Origin: Gemmobacter caeni
Lineage (GTDB): Bacteria; Pseudomonadota; Alphaproteobacteria; Rhodobacterales; Rhodobacteraceae
Length of the DNA: 64,000 bases
Reading direction: 5' to 3'
NCBI RefSeq assembly: GCF_003054195.1
Contig: NZ_QBKP01000003.1
Span: 186,001-250,000, forward strand
A program made the position numbers and the translations under genes. Shown here in pieces: positions 1 through 8,562 of the stretch (the stretch's first letter is position 1; each line of letters opens with the position of its first letter). Under the pieces are notes generated by a model. It made no database searches and was not told where the DNA came from. It saw only the letters and a program-made list of their open reading frames with translations.

Positions 1-1
1 C

Positions 2-1522
2 GATCTGATCATGCCCGATATCGCCTGGCTGGAGGCGCGTGCCGACCGGATCGAGGCGATCTTTATCACCCATGCGCATGAGGATCACATCGGCGCGCTG
101 GGGCATCTTTGGCCCAAGCTGAAGAAGCGGGTCTATGCCCGGCGCTTCACTGCTGCAATCGGTCGCCTGAAGTTCGAGGAACAGGGCCATCCTCTGGATG
201 TGATCCATACGGTCGAGCCGCGCCCCGCGGTGGTCGAGGCCGGGCCGTTCCGCGTGCAGTTCGTGCCGATCGCCCATTCGATCCCCGAAAGCTCGGCGCT
301 GGTGATCGACACGCCCGCTGGGCGGCTGGTGCATTCGGGCGACTTCAAGCTGGACCCGACCCCCATCGTTGGCGAGGGCTGGAACGAAGCCGCGTTCCGC
401 GCCATTGCCGACGAAGTACCGGTGAAGGCGCTGATGTGCGATTCCACCAACATCTTCTCGCCTGCGCCGGGCCGGTCGGAGGCGACGCTGGCCGATCCGA
501 TCCATGGCCTGATTGCCAATGCGGGTGGCATGGTTGTGGCGACGACCTTCGCGTCGAACGTCGCGCGGCTGAAAACGCTGGCTGAGGCCGGGCGGGCAGC
601 GGGCCGGTCTGTCTGTCTGCTGGGCCGCGCGATGCAACGCATGGTCAAGGTGGCACAGGAAACCGGCGTGCTGACCGATTTCCCGACCATCATCCCGTCG
701 GAACAGGCCACGGAAGTCTCGCGCCAGAACCTCATGCTGATCGTCACCGGCAGTCAGGGCGAGCGGCGTGCGGCGACGGCGCAGCTGTCGCGCGGCAAGT
801 ATCTGGGGCTGGAGCTGAAAGAGGGCGACATGTTCCTCTTTTCGTCCAAAACCATTCCGGGGAACGAACGTGATGTGCTGCGCATCATGAACAGCTTCTC
901 GGAAATGGGCGTCGATGTGGTGGATGATACGGGCGGGCGCTACCACGTTTCGGGCCATGCCAACCGCCCGGATCTGGAAAAGATGCATGAAGTCCTGCAT
1001 CCGCAGATGCTGGTGCCGATGCATGGGGAACACCGCCACCTGCGCGAGCATGTGAAACTGGCGGAGGCGCGCGGTAGCGCAGGTGAGATTGCCACCAATG
1101 GCATGATGCTGGATCTCAGCGGTGATGCCCCCGAGGTCGCGGAATATATCGAGACCGGGCGGCTTTATCTGGATGGATCGGTGCTGATCGGTGCGATGGA
1201 TGGTGTGGTGCGCAACCGCATCCGCATGGCGCTGAACGGGCATGCCATGGTCAACGTCATCCTGGATGAACAGAACGAGCCGCTGGGCGAGGCCTGGGTG
1301 GAACTGATGGGCCTGCCGGAAACCGGCAAGCGCGGGCAGCCGTTGGCCGAGGCGATGGAGGCGGAGCTGACGCAGTTCCTTGAAACCGCGCCACCCAAGA
1401 TCATGCGCGACGATGAAAAGACCGAAGAGGCGATCCGTCGGATCGTGCGTCAGGTCGCGGTCGAGGAGATCGGCAAGAAGCCCGAGGTCACCGTTGTGGT
1501 CAGCCGCCTGTCAGAGGAATGA
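2..1522 (+). CDS. rnj: Ribonuclease J, 5'-truncated by the window edge
   Basis: Metallo-beta-lactamase/beta-CASP ribonuclease that processes and degrades mRNA and rRNA in the cytoplasm. The frame is already open at base 2, and the ATG at 11 reads as an internal Met in DLIMPDI, which is an interior segment of RNase J, so about 50 N-terminal residues lie outside the window. Visible motifs are HAHEDH (zinc ligands), HSGDFKLD, CDSTN, the beta-CASP segment GSQGE, and SGHANRP followed by MHGEHRHL. The C-terminal domain ends in VTVVVSRLSEE. The remaining 507 residues fit a full protein of about 555. It converges on the RNA helicase gene, with a shared terminator between them. Confidence 0.95.
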   Translation, partial: DLIMPDIAWLEARADRIEAIFITHAHEDHIGALGHLWPKLKKRVYARRFTAAIGRLKFEEQGHPLDVIHTVEPRPAVVEAGPFRVQFVPIAHSIPESSALVIDTPAGRLVHSGDFKLDPTPIVGEGWNEAAFRAIADEVPVKALMCDSTNIFSPAPGRSEATLADPIHGLIANAGGMVVATTFASNVARLKTLAEAGRAAGRSVCLLGRAMQRMVKVAQETGVLTDFPTIIPSEQATEVSRQNLMLIVTGSQGERRAATAQLSRGKYLGLELKEGDMFLFSSKTIPGNERDVLRIMNSFSEMGVDVVDDTGGRYHVSGHANRPDLEKMHEVLHPQMLVPMHGEHRHLREHVKLAEARGSAGEIATNGMMLDLSGDAPEVAEYIETGRLYLDGSVLIGAMDGVVRNRIRMALNGHAMVNVILDEQNEPLGEAWVELMGLPETGKRGQPLAEAMEAELTQFLETAPPKIMRDDEKTEEAIRRIVRQVAVEEIGKKPEVTVVVSRLSEE

Positions 1523-1548
1523 CAGGCGCTGCCAGACCGGAAATGAAA

Positions 1549-1570
1549 AGGGGCGCCGCGCGGCGCCCCT
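1549..1570. terminator. Bidirectional terminator between RNase J and helicase genes
   Basis: A perfect 10-bp stem, AGGGGCGCCG and its complement, with a 2-base centre. It is followed by TTCTTATT on the plus strand and by TTTTCATTT on the minus strand, so it can end transcripts from both converging genes. Confidence 0.85.
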
Positions 1571-1573
1571 TTC

Positions 1574-3115
1574 TTATTCTGCGGTGGCGTCTTCCACCTG
1601 CGGCTCTGCCGTCTCGTCTGCGGGGCGTTCCTTCAGCTTGAAGCTGCGCATCAGGAAGTCCGGCACATGATCGCCCATACCGACAACACGGTCGTCGCGG
1701 TCATTGCGGCGGCGGTCGTCGCGACGGTCCTCACGGTGGTGATGGTGATGATGCCCGGTGCCATGGGTATGGACCTGCGCCGGGGCAGGGGCGGGCGCCG
1801 GGCTTGCGGGCTTGCGGTCTTCCACCACCTCGGGTTCGCGCGGCGATGCCTCACGCGGAGTGGCCTCGCGCTGCGGCTTCGGCCCCTTGCCCTTCGGGCC
1901 ACGGTCGTCGCGGCGCCGGTCATCCTTGCGGCGGTCATCCCGCTCGCGCGGTTCGGGCAGGGTAAAGCCCTCGGGCAGGCTGCCGCGCGGGATTTCCTGC
2001 TTCACCAGCGATTCGATATTTGTCAGGTATTTCTCGTCATGCGGCGTGGCAATCGAGAACGCCTTGCCCTTGCGCCCGGCGCGGCCGGTACGACCGATGC
2101 GGTGGACGTAATCCTCGGGATGCGAGGGCAGATCGAAGTTGAACACATGGCTGACCGATGGAATGTCCAGCCCGCGCGCCGCCACATCCGAGGCGACCAG
2201 CAGTTGCAGAGACCCGTCGCGGAAGCCATCCAGCGTTTTCATGCGCTGCGACTGGTCCAGGTCGCCATGGATCGGGGCCGCGTTGAACCCATGCGATTTC
2301 AGCGACTTGGCGACCACATCCACATCCATCTTGCGATTGCAGAAGATGATGGCATTGGTGCAGCTCTCACCCTCGGCCCGGATCAGGGCGCGCAGGACGG
2401 CGCGCTTTTCGGCAAAGCTGCGGTCCTTGCGGCTGGGCGTGAACTGCACCAGCGCCTGTTCGATGGTTTCCGAGGTGGTCGATTGCCGCGCCACTTCGAT
2501 CTTCACCGGGTTCGACAGGAAGGTCTTGGTGATCCGCTCGATCTCGGGCGCCATGGTGGCCGAGAAGAAGAAGGTCTGCCGGGTGAAGGGCGTCAGATTG
2601 AATATGCGTTCGATATCGGGAATGAACCCCATGTCCAGCATCCGGTCGGCCTCGTCCACCACCATGATCTGCACGCCGGTCAGCAGAAGCTTGCCGCGTT
2701 CGAAATGGTCCAGCAGACGGCCAGGGGTGGCGATCAGCACGTCCACGCCGCGATCGATCAGCTTGTCCTGTTCGCCGAAGGCCACGCCGCCAATCAGCAG
2801 CGCCTTGGTCAGCTTGGTGTGCTTGGCATAGGTGTCGAAGTTTTCGGCCACCTGCGCCGCCAGCTCACGCGTCGGGCACAGCACGAGGCTGCGCGGCATC
2901 CGGGCGCGGGCACGGCCCTGACCCAGCAGCGTGATCATCGGCAGCGAGAAGCTCGCTGTCTTGCCGGTGCCGGTCTGGGCGATGCCCAGCACGTCGCGGC
3001 CTTCAAGGGCGGGCGGAATGGCCTGCGCCTGAATCGGGGTGGGAGTTTCATAGCCGGCTTCGGCGACGGCTTGCAAAACGCGCGGATCGAGCGCGAGATC
3101 GGAGAACTTGGTCAT
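1574..3115 (-). CDS. rhlE: DEAD-box ATP-dependent RNA helicase, RhlE type
   Basis: Unwinds structured RNA using ATP. All core motifs are present in order: Q motif TPTPIQAQAIP, motif I AQTGTGKT, Ia PTRELAAQ, Ib TPGRLLD, II DEAD, III SAT, V ARGLDIP, VI HRIGRTGRAG. The ATG at 3115 follows AGGA at good spacing; the open frame one codon upstream begins with TTG and is less likely. Residues from about 395 to 513 are a low-complexity tail rich in Arg/Asp, then Pro/Ala, with six consecutive His at residues 455-460 (bases 1736-1753). RhlE-like proteins often have basic disordered tails that bind RNA. The gene faces RNase J, a possible functional partner in RNA decay. The exact subfamily name is an inference. 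Confidence 0.92.
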   Translation of the reverse strand: MTKFSDLALDPRVLQAVAEAGYETPTPIQAQAIPPALEGRDVLGIAQTGTGKTASFSLPMITLLGQGRARARMPRSLVLCPTRELAAQVAENFDTYAKHTKLTKALLIGGVAFGEQDKLIDRGVDVLIATPGRLLDHFERGKLLLTGVQIMVVDEADRMLDMGFIPDIERIFNLTPFTRQTFFFSATMAPEIERITKTFLSNPVKIEVARQSTTSETIEQALVQFTPSRKDRSFAEKRAVLRALIRAEGESCTNAIIFCNRKMDVDVVAKSLKSHGFNAAPIHGDLDQSQRMKTLDGFRDGSLQLLVASDVAARGLDIPSVSHVFNFDLPSHPEDYVHRIGRTGRAGRKGKAFSIATPHDEKYLTNIESLVKQEIPRGSLPEGFTLPEPRERDDRRKDDRRRDDRGPKGKGPKPQREATPREASPREPEVVEDRKPASPAPAPAPAQVHTHGTGHHHHHHREDRRDDRRRNDRDDRVVGMGDHVPDFLMRSFKLKERPADETAEPQVEDATAE

Positions 3116-3233
3116 CAACGTCCTGTCACAGCGGGATCGGCCCGCGGGGAGGTGGAGGGACGCTGCTTGTCCGGGCGCCCCGGCGTCATGGCATACTTTG
3201 CCTTCCGCCCCCTACCGGAAATTTGATCCGTCG

Positions 3234-4262
3234 TCAAGTTGGCCCGCCATGTTCCAGCACATCCTTGTAACTGCCCAGCAGGGGGATATTGCCTTCGAAT
3301 TTCATGCATTCGCGGCGCAGCTGGCGCGCCTCGGGGTCTTCCATGACCTCTTCGAACTTCCGCTTGTGAATGGCGACCGACTGGCGCCGCAACCGCTTCA
3401 GCCGGTCATAGGTCGCATCGTTCAAGGCGTTGAACCGATCCACCAGCCGCGCCCGCCAGGGCGCCATGCTGTCATCCTCGACATAGTTCTTGTTGCGCAG
3501 CGCCCAGTATTTGAGCCCGACCTCGCGGTCATCCTGATGGGCGGAGCCCCTGCGGGTCTTGACCATGAACGTATCCAGATCGCGCACGATGTAATGGTTG
3601 ATCTGCGCAAGGCTTTGTCCACCCGGATCGGTGGAGTTGTAATTCTTGATCTGATATTGCCCCGGCACCAGCCCCGAACCGTTGACGACACGCAACGCGT
3701 CTTCATCCACGCCCTCGCGGGGATTGGGGCGGTGGACGCCCGGGCGTTCAAAATATTTCGGGCGGAACAGACATTTATAGGCGTTGAACCGTTCGTCGTC
3801 GGCCATCACATAATCGGCCATGGTGAAGCGTTCGGTCTGCATGCGGAAGCTTTGCAGCCGCTTGCCGGAATTGCCGAACAGCCGCCAGTTGATCTGTGCC
3901 ACGTCGAAGGGCGGGCTGGCCGCCACGAAATCCTCCAGCCGCCCGTTGCCGGTCTTGATCACCAGAAACTCGTCAAGATCCAGAGCCATGGCAAAATCGG
4001 CCTCGGCGTAGGATTTCAGGCGTGAAGCGCGGATATAGGCCCGCACCTGATGGGTGCCGCGCGCGGCGGCGCTGTTGTCGAAATACCGGATGGCACCCAG
4101 CTTTTGCAGCGCCGTCAGGATGTCCTGCGTCAGATCGTCGGAATCGTTCTGGTAGATCACGATGTCGGTGAAGCCGACTTCCATGTGATGGGCGACCCAT
4201 TCAAGAATGAAGGGGCCTTCGTTCTTCGCAGTGGCAACCAGAAAGGCACGGGGGGCGGACAT
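3234..4262 (-). CDS. Glycosyltransferase family 2-like (PF13704 type) protein
   Basis: 342-aa putative glycosyltransferase. The N-terminus FLVATAKNEGPFILEWVAHH is the usual start of this group, and DLDEF at about residue 93 looks like the DxD metal and nucleotide-sugar site. AGGAGG lies 4 bases before the ATG, so the start is firm. No membrane segment is seen, so it is probably cytosolic or peripheral. It stands alone between the helicase and the prfC pair, so the acceptor (polysaccharide, lipid or protein) cannot be inferred. The many charged residues near the C-terminus are common in this family. Confidence 0.75.
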   Translation of the reverse strand: MSAPRAFLVATAKNEGPFILEWVAHHMEVGFTDIVIYQNDSDDLTQDILTALQKLGAIRYFDNSAAARGTHQVRAYIRASRLKSYAEADFAMALDLDEFLVIKTGNGRLEDFVAASPPFDVAQINWRLFGNSGKRLQSFRMQTERFTMADYVMADDERFNAYKCLFRPKYFERPGVHRPNPREGVDEDALRVVNGSGLVPGQYQIKNYNSTDPGGQSLAQINHYIVRDLDTFMVKTRRGSAHQDDREVGLKYWALRNKNYVEDDSMAPWRARLVDRFNALNDATYDRLKRLRRQSVAIHKRKFEEVMEDPEARQLRRECMKFEGNIPLLGSYKDVLEHGGPT

Positions 4263-4326
4263 GGAACCTCCTGTCGGACGCGGCCAGTCTGGCGCGATTG
4301 GGCAGGGGCCGCAAGGGCGCCTCCGG

Positions 4327-4944
4327 TCACACTCCGGTCAGGCAGGGATGCGGGAGGGGCCGGTAGCCTGCTGCCAGTATGGCGACCAGCGGGGCAGGGG
4401 TCAGAACGGTTGCAGGGCCATCTGGCACGGGCCGGGCAGGGCCATAGCCGTGGTCGGGCGTCCAGGGATGCAAGGCGCCTTGCCATATCAGGGCGGGCTG
4501 GCCCTCGGTCAGGATCATGGCGCCGTCAGGCAGGTCGGGTGAGGGTGCCTGATGGCGGCATTGCTGCGCCGGGCGTCCGGCCAGCCGGGCCTTGTGCAGG
4601 GCCGCGTCGATGGCTTTCGCATCCGCCGGGCCGAACAACCGTTCCCAGATCCCGCGAAAGCGGTTGTAATCCTCGCGGCGGCATTCGGCGCAGGGGCGGT
4701 GACCGGCAGCCAGCGCCTGCGGCTCGTCGTAGAAGAACAGTTCGGTATAGCTATGAGGCGCCATCAGCGGGCGCTTGCGGCCCTTGAAGGCCAGCTTGCA
4801 GCAGATCCAGTTCTTGTGCCGCCAGCGCGCCGGGCCAGGCTGGCCCGCTGCATCGTGCAATATCCCGCGATTGCCCATCCATGCGCCGCGAAACGGCAGC
4901 GCCGCGATCTCGCCAGTTGGCAAGACGCGGTTTTGCCGCGTCAC
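4327..4944 (-). CDS. Conserved CxxC protein of unknown function, coupled to prfC
   Basis: 205 aa with a GTG start that overlaps the prfC stop by four bases (GTGA), so it is probably translated by coupling. The central motif GHRPCAECRREDYNRF (about residues 80-95) contains a CxxC that could bind a metal or be redox active. I recall similar short proteins with this GHRPC-ECRR signature in other bacteria, annotated only as hypothetical. No signal peptide or membrane segment is seen. An Ada-type Cys zinc site or a nuclease-like role is possible, but nothing in the sequence proves either. Confidence 0.75.
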   Translation of the reverse strand: MTRQNRVLPTGEIAALPFRGAWMGNRGILHDAAGQPGPARWRHKNWICCKLAFKGRKRPLMAPHSYTELFFYDEPQALAAGHRPCAECRREDYNRFRGIWERLFGPADAKAIDAALHKARLAGRPAQQCRHQAPSPDLPDGAMILTEGQPALIWQGALHPWTPDHGYGPARPVPDGPATVLTPAPLVAILAAGYRPLPHPCLTGV

Positions 4945-6539
4945 GCCAGCATTTCTTTCGTCGCGGTCAGCTTCAGCTCGGGGTAATCGCGCTGGATGCG
5001 ATCAATGTCCCATTGCAGGCGGGTCAGGTACACCACGTCGCCATCGTGGTCATGGGCGATATGGCCCTTGTTCACGTTGAGGAACTTGTCCATTTCCGCC
5101 TTCGGACCCGCCACCCAGCGGGCGGAGGTGAATTGCGACGCCTCGAACCGCACTGGCAGCGCATATTCCTGCTCGATCCGGCTGGCCAGCACGTCGAATT
5201 GCAGCGCGCCCACCACGCCCACGATGAAGCCCGAGCCGATCATCGGCTTGAACACCTTCGCGGCGCCTTCCTCGGCGAATTGCATCAGCGCCTTTTCCAG
5301 ATGCTTGGCCTTCATCGGATCGGCGGCCCGCACCCCGCGCAGCAGTTCCGGCGCGAACGACGGGATGCCGGTAAAGCGCAGATCCTCGCCCTCGGTCAGC
5401 GCGTCGCCGATGCGAAGCTGCCCGTGGTTCGGAATGCCGATGATGTCACCGGCCCAGGCCTCTTCCGCCAGTTCGCGGTCGGCAGCGAGGAACAGCACCG
5501 GATTCGACACCGCCATCGGCTTTTTCGACCGCACATGCAGCAGCTTCATGCCCCGTTCGAAATGGCCGGAGGCGAGGCGGATGAAGGCCACGCGGTCGCG
5601 GTGCTTGGGGTCCATATTGGCCTGCACCTTGAACACCACGCCGGTCACCGGCGTTTCCTCGGGCGCGACCTTGCGGCTGGCGGTGGGCTGCGGCTGCGGC
5701 TCCGGGCCGTAATTGCCGATACCATCCATCAGTTCTTTCACCCCGAAGGAGTTGATGGCAGATCCGAACCAGATCGGCGTCATATGGCCTTCCAGAAACG
5801 CCTTGCGGTCGAAAGCGGGCAAGAGCTCGCGCGCCATTTCCAGCTCTTCGCGCAATTGCGCCAGCATCCCGGCCGGGACGTGCTGCGCCAGTTTCGGATC
5901 GTCCAGCCCCTTGATCTCGATGGTTTCGGCGACCCGGTTACGGTCGGCGCGGTCCATCAGTTCCAGCCGGTCGTTCAGGATGTCGTAGCAGCCCAGAAAC
6001 TCGCGCCCCGAGCCGATGGGCCAGCTTGCCGGTGCCACGTCGATGGCCAGGTTTTCCTGAATCTCGTCGATGATCTCGAACGTATCGCGTGCCTCGCGGT
6101 CCATCTTATTACAGAAGGTCAGGATCGGCAGGTCGCGCAAACGGCAGACCTCGAACAGCTTGCGGGTCTGGCTTTCCACGCCCTTGGCGCCGTCGATCAC
6201 CATGATCGCCGCATCCACCGCCGTCAGTGTGCGATAGGTATCTTCCGAAAAATCGCTGTGGCCGGGCGTATCGACCAGATTGAAGCGGAACTCGCGGTAG
6301 TCAAAGCTCATCGCCGAGGCCGAGACCGAGATGCCGCGATCCTGTTCCATCTTGATGAAATCCGACCGCGTGCGCCGCGCCTCGCCCTTGGCCCGCACCT
6401 GACCCGCCATCTGGATCGCGCCGCCGAACAGCAGGAACTTTTCGGTCAGCGTGGTTTTCCCCGCATCCGGGTGCGCGATGATCGCGAAGGTCCGGCGGCG
6501 GGCGATTTCGGGCGGGAGGGTGGGGCGATTGTCCAGCAT
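4941..6539 (-). CDS. prfC: Peptide chain release factor 3
   Basis: GTPase that ejects RF1/RF2 from the ribosome after peptide release. 532 aa, the usual length. The G motifs are clear: G1 [14 protein letters not shown]3 DTPGHSDFSEDTYR and G4 NKMDR. The N-terminal RRRTFAIIAHPDAGKT and the segment SDFIKMEQDRGISV are typical of RF3 rather than EF-G. It is first in a two-gene unit with the CxxC protein. The divergent neighbour is the secreted phytase-like esterase. Confidence 0.97.
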   Translation of the reverse strand: MLDNRPTLPPEIARRRTFAIIAHPDAGKTTLTEKFLLFGGAIQMAGQVRAKGEARRTRSDFIKMEQDRGISVSASAMSFDYREFRFNLVDTPGHSDFSEDTYRTLTAVDAAIMVIDGAKGVESQTRKLFEVCRLRDLPILTFCNKMDREARDTFEIIDEIQENLAIDVAPASWPIGSGREFLGCYDILNDRLELMDRADRNRVAETIEIKGLDDPKLAQHVPAGMLAQLREELEMARELLPAFDRKAFLEGHMTPIWFGSAINSFGVKELMDGIGNYGPEPQPQPTASRKVAPEETPVTGVVFKVQANMDPKHRDRVAFIRLASGHFERGMKLLHVRSKKPMAVSNPVLFLAADRELAEEAWAGDIIGIPNHGQLRIGDALTEGEDLRFTGIPSFAPELLRGVRAADPMKAKHLEKALMQFAEEGAAKVFKPMIGSGFIVGVVGALQFDVLASRIEQEYALPVRFEASQFTSARWVAGPKAEMDKFLNVNKGHIAHDHDGDVVYLTRLQWDIDRIQRDYPELKLTATKEMLA

Positions 6540-6685
6540 GGCCGCGCTTTAGCCGAAAGCGGGCCGGTCGTCCACTGGTGCGAAAGCCCGTCACGCAGCC
6601 GTCACCGAAGCTTTGTCTGTGCGCCATCTTCCTGCAATGCGGCACGGCCAGAAGCGGCGCAGCAACACCCAAGCAGGAGATTCCC

Positions 6686-8044
6686 ATGCTGTCGCGCCTT
6701 CTGTCCGCCACCGCGCTTTGCGCCACGCTGATCGCCGCACCGGCACTCGCCGAAACCACCTTCCCGGCAGTGCTGAAGGGACAGGCCGTGCTGCCCGCCC
6801 TGACGCTGATCGACCCGCCGGCCGATGCCCCTGCGGATGCGCGCGTATCGGGCAAGTTCACCGGCGCTGTCCGCAATGATGTGGCCGAAAGCGTGGCCGG
6901 CGATACCGGCGCGATGCATGGCAAGCGCCCGACCGGGCTGAACCTGCCGTTCAACGGCCAGCCGCTTCAGGGCTTTTCCGGTTTCGCCATGCAGCAGGCT
7001 GAGGATGGCAGCACCTATGTGCTGACCGACAACGGCTTCGGCACCAAGCTGAACAGCCCCGATGCGCTGCTGTTCTTCAGCCGGATCATGCCCGATTTCA
7101 CCAGCGGCAAGGTCGAGGTGAAGGAAACCGTGTTCCTGCACGACCCCGACCGCAAGGTGCCGTTTCGCATCGCCTATGAAGGCTCGGACAGCCGCTATCT
7201 GACCGGCGCGGATTTCGACCCTGAAAGCATCCAGATCATCAATGGCGAGGTCTGGATCGGTGAAGAGTTCGGCCCCTTCCTCATCCGCGCCACGCTCGAT
7301 GGCAAGGTGCTCGCGGTCTATCCGACCATGCAGGGTGAAGAGGTCATCAAATCGGTGGATAACCCGGCCAATTCCGGCACCTCGGTGGTCGGCAAGGACT
7401 GGATCGTGCCGCGCTCGGGCGGGTATGAGGGCATGGCACATCAGCCGGGCACCCCTCTGCTTTGGGCCATGCTGGAAAAGCCGGTGATGACTGCCGAGGG
7501 ACAACCCGAAGGCGCCTTCCTTCGCGTCATAGCGTTTGACACGGCAGCGGAAAAGTGGACGGGGCAGGGCTTCAAATTCCGTCTGGCGGAAGGCGCAACC
7601 GCGATCGGTGATTTCAACTTCATCGACGAGACCCGTGCGCTGGTGATCGAGCGTGACAACGGCGAGGGCGATCCGTCGCTGAAATGCGCCGGTGATCCGG
7701 CGCCCGATTGCTTCCCGCTGCCCGCGCTGGTGAAGAATGTCGTGCTGATCGACACCGCCAGCGTCGATGCCGAGGGCTTCGTGCGCCGCATCGGCCATAT
7801 CGACCTGATGGACATTGCCGACCCCGAGGGCGTGAACCGTCAGGAAACCCAGGCTGCGCGCGATCTGACCGGCAAGCACACCTTCCCCTTCTTCACCATC
7901 GAGGATGTGATGCGGGTGAGCGATACGCAGATCATGGTGGCCAATGACAACAACCTGCCGTTCTCGTCGGGGCGCAAGCTGGATGCGGCGGCGGATAACG
8001 AAGTGATCCTGCTGGACGTGGCCGAGATGCTTTCGGCAAAGTGA
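6686..8044 (+). CDS. Secreted esterase-like activity of phytase family protein
   Basis: 452 aa. The start at 6686 is chosen because AGGAGA lies just upstream and the protein then begins with a clean signal peptide, MLSRLLSATALCATLIAAPALA, cleaved before ETT; the frame is open 36 codons further upstream without a good start. The mature part matches the PF13449 type: GFSGFAM, TDNGFGTKLNS, DFDPESIQ, GEVWIGEEFGPFL and late Asn/Asp-rich turns typical of a beta-propeller. Expected location is the periplasm. Substrate is unknown; phosphodiester or phytate-like substrates are only suggested by the family name. Confidence 0.8.
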   Translation: MLSRLLSATALCATLIAAPALAETTFPAVLKGQAVLPALTLIDPPADAPADARVSGKFTGAVRNDVAESVAGDTGAMHGKRPTGLNLPFNGQPLQGFSGFAMQQAEDGSTYVLTDNGFGTKLNSPDALLFFSRIMPDFTSGKVEVKETVFLHDPDRKVPFRIAYEGSDSRYLTGADFDPESIQIINGEVWIGEEFGPFLIRATLDGKVLAVYPTMQGEEVIKSVDNPANSGTSVVGKDWIVPRSGGYEGMAHQPGTPLLWAMLEKPVMTAEGQPEGAFLRVIAFDTAAEKWTGQGFKFRLAEGATAIGDFNFIDETRALVIERDNGEGDPSLKCAGDPAPDCFPLPALVKNVVLIDTASVDAEGFVRRIGHIDLMDIADPEGVNRQETQAARDLTGKHTFPFFTIEDVMRVSDTQIMVANDNNLPFSSGRKLDAAADNEVILLDVAEMLSAK

Positions 8045-8059
8045 GCCGTTGCGCCTGCC

Positions 8060-8485
8060 TCACTTCAGGGGCAGGCGCATCTCCGAACTGCCGGACGGGC
8101 AGCAATGCGGGTCGTCCGGCTGGTAGCTGAACAGCGTCAGAACCAGTTCGCGGCCTGCGGCGGTGGTGTCCAGCCGGGCGGATTTGATTCCGTCCGGCGC
8201 CACGAACTCCTGCCAGATGGTCCAGCTTTCGCCGTCCCGCCGCAACACCATCTGCCGCAGTACAGCGGCATTGCCGCCATCGCCCGCCGTATAAGCGCCC
8301 TGCGCCAGCAGGTCGGCATCACCGTCGCCATCCAGGTCCCCCTGCCAGCCAAGTACAAATTCCGGCGCTTCGGTTTCCGACAGGATCGCAAGTGCCCCTT
8401 CGGGCAGCGGATCGACGGGTTGCAGATCCTGCGCGGCCAGCGGGGTGGCGGCGATCAGCAAAGCGGCGGGCAGCAGCAGGCGCAT
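8060..8485 (-). CDS. Small secreted protein with a calcium-loop-like DxDxDG motif
   Basis: 141 aa. The N-terminus MRLLLPAALLIAATPLAAQD is a signal peptide with likely cleavage after AAA/LAAQ. Residues 50-57 read DLDGDGDAD, an EF-hand or FG-GAP style calcium loop, within a segment GWQGDLDGDGDADLL. A vicinal Cys pair, HCCPSG, lies near the C-terminus. I do not recognise a named family. It is convergent with the phytase-like gene (15 bases between stops) and lies downstream of the Hint-domain gene. Confidence 0.7.
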   Translation of the reverse strand: MRLLLPAALLIAATPLAAQDLQPVDPLPEGALAILSETEAPEFVLGWQGDLDGDGDADLLAQGAYTAGDGGNAAVLRQMVLRRDGESWTIWQEFVAPDGIKSARLDTTAAGRELVLTLFSYQPDDPHCCPSGSSEMRLPLK

Positions 8486-8562
8486 CGGCGGGGTCTCCGG
8501 TTCTGGCGCCAGCATCGTCTGTGGCGCGTCAGGGTCAAGCCCCTGGGGCTGCGACAGGTTCC

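Noticed and set aside
1667-3226. A 519-codon plus-strand frame opposite the helicase
   Set aside because: Antisense shadow; the minus strand has all DEAD-box motifs.
4881-6731. A 616-codon plus-strand frame opposite prfC
   Set aside because: Antisense shadow of a certain gene.
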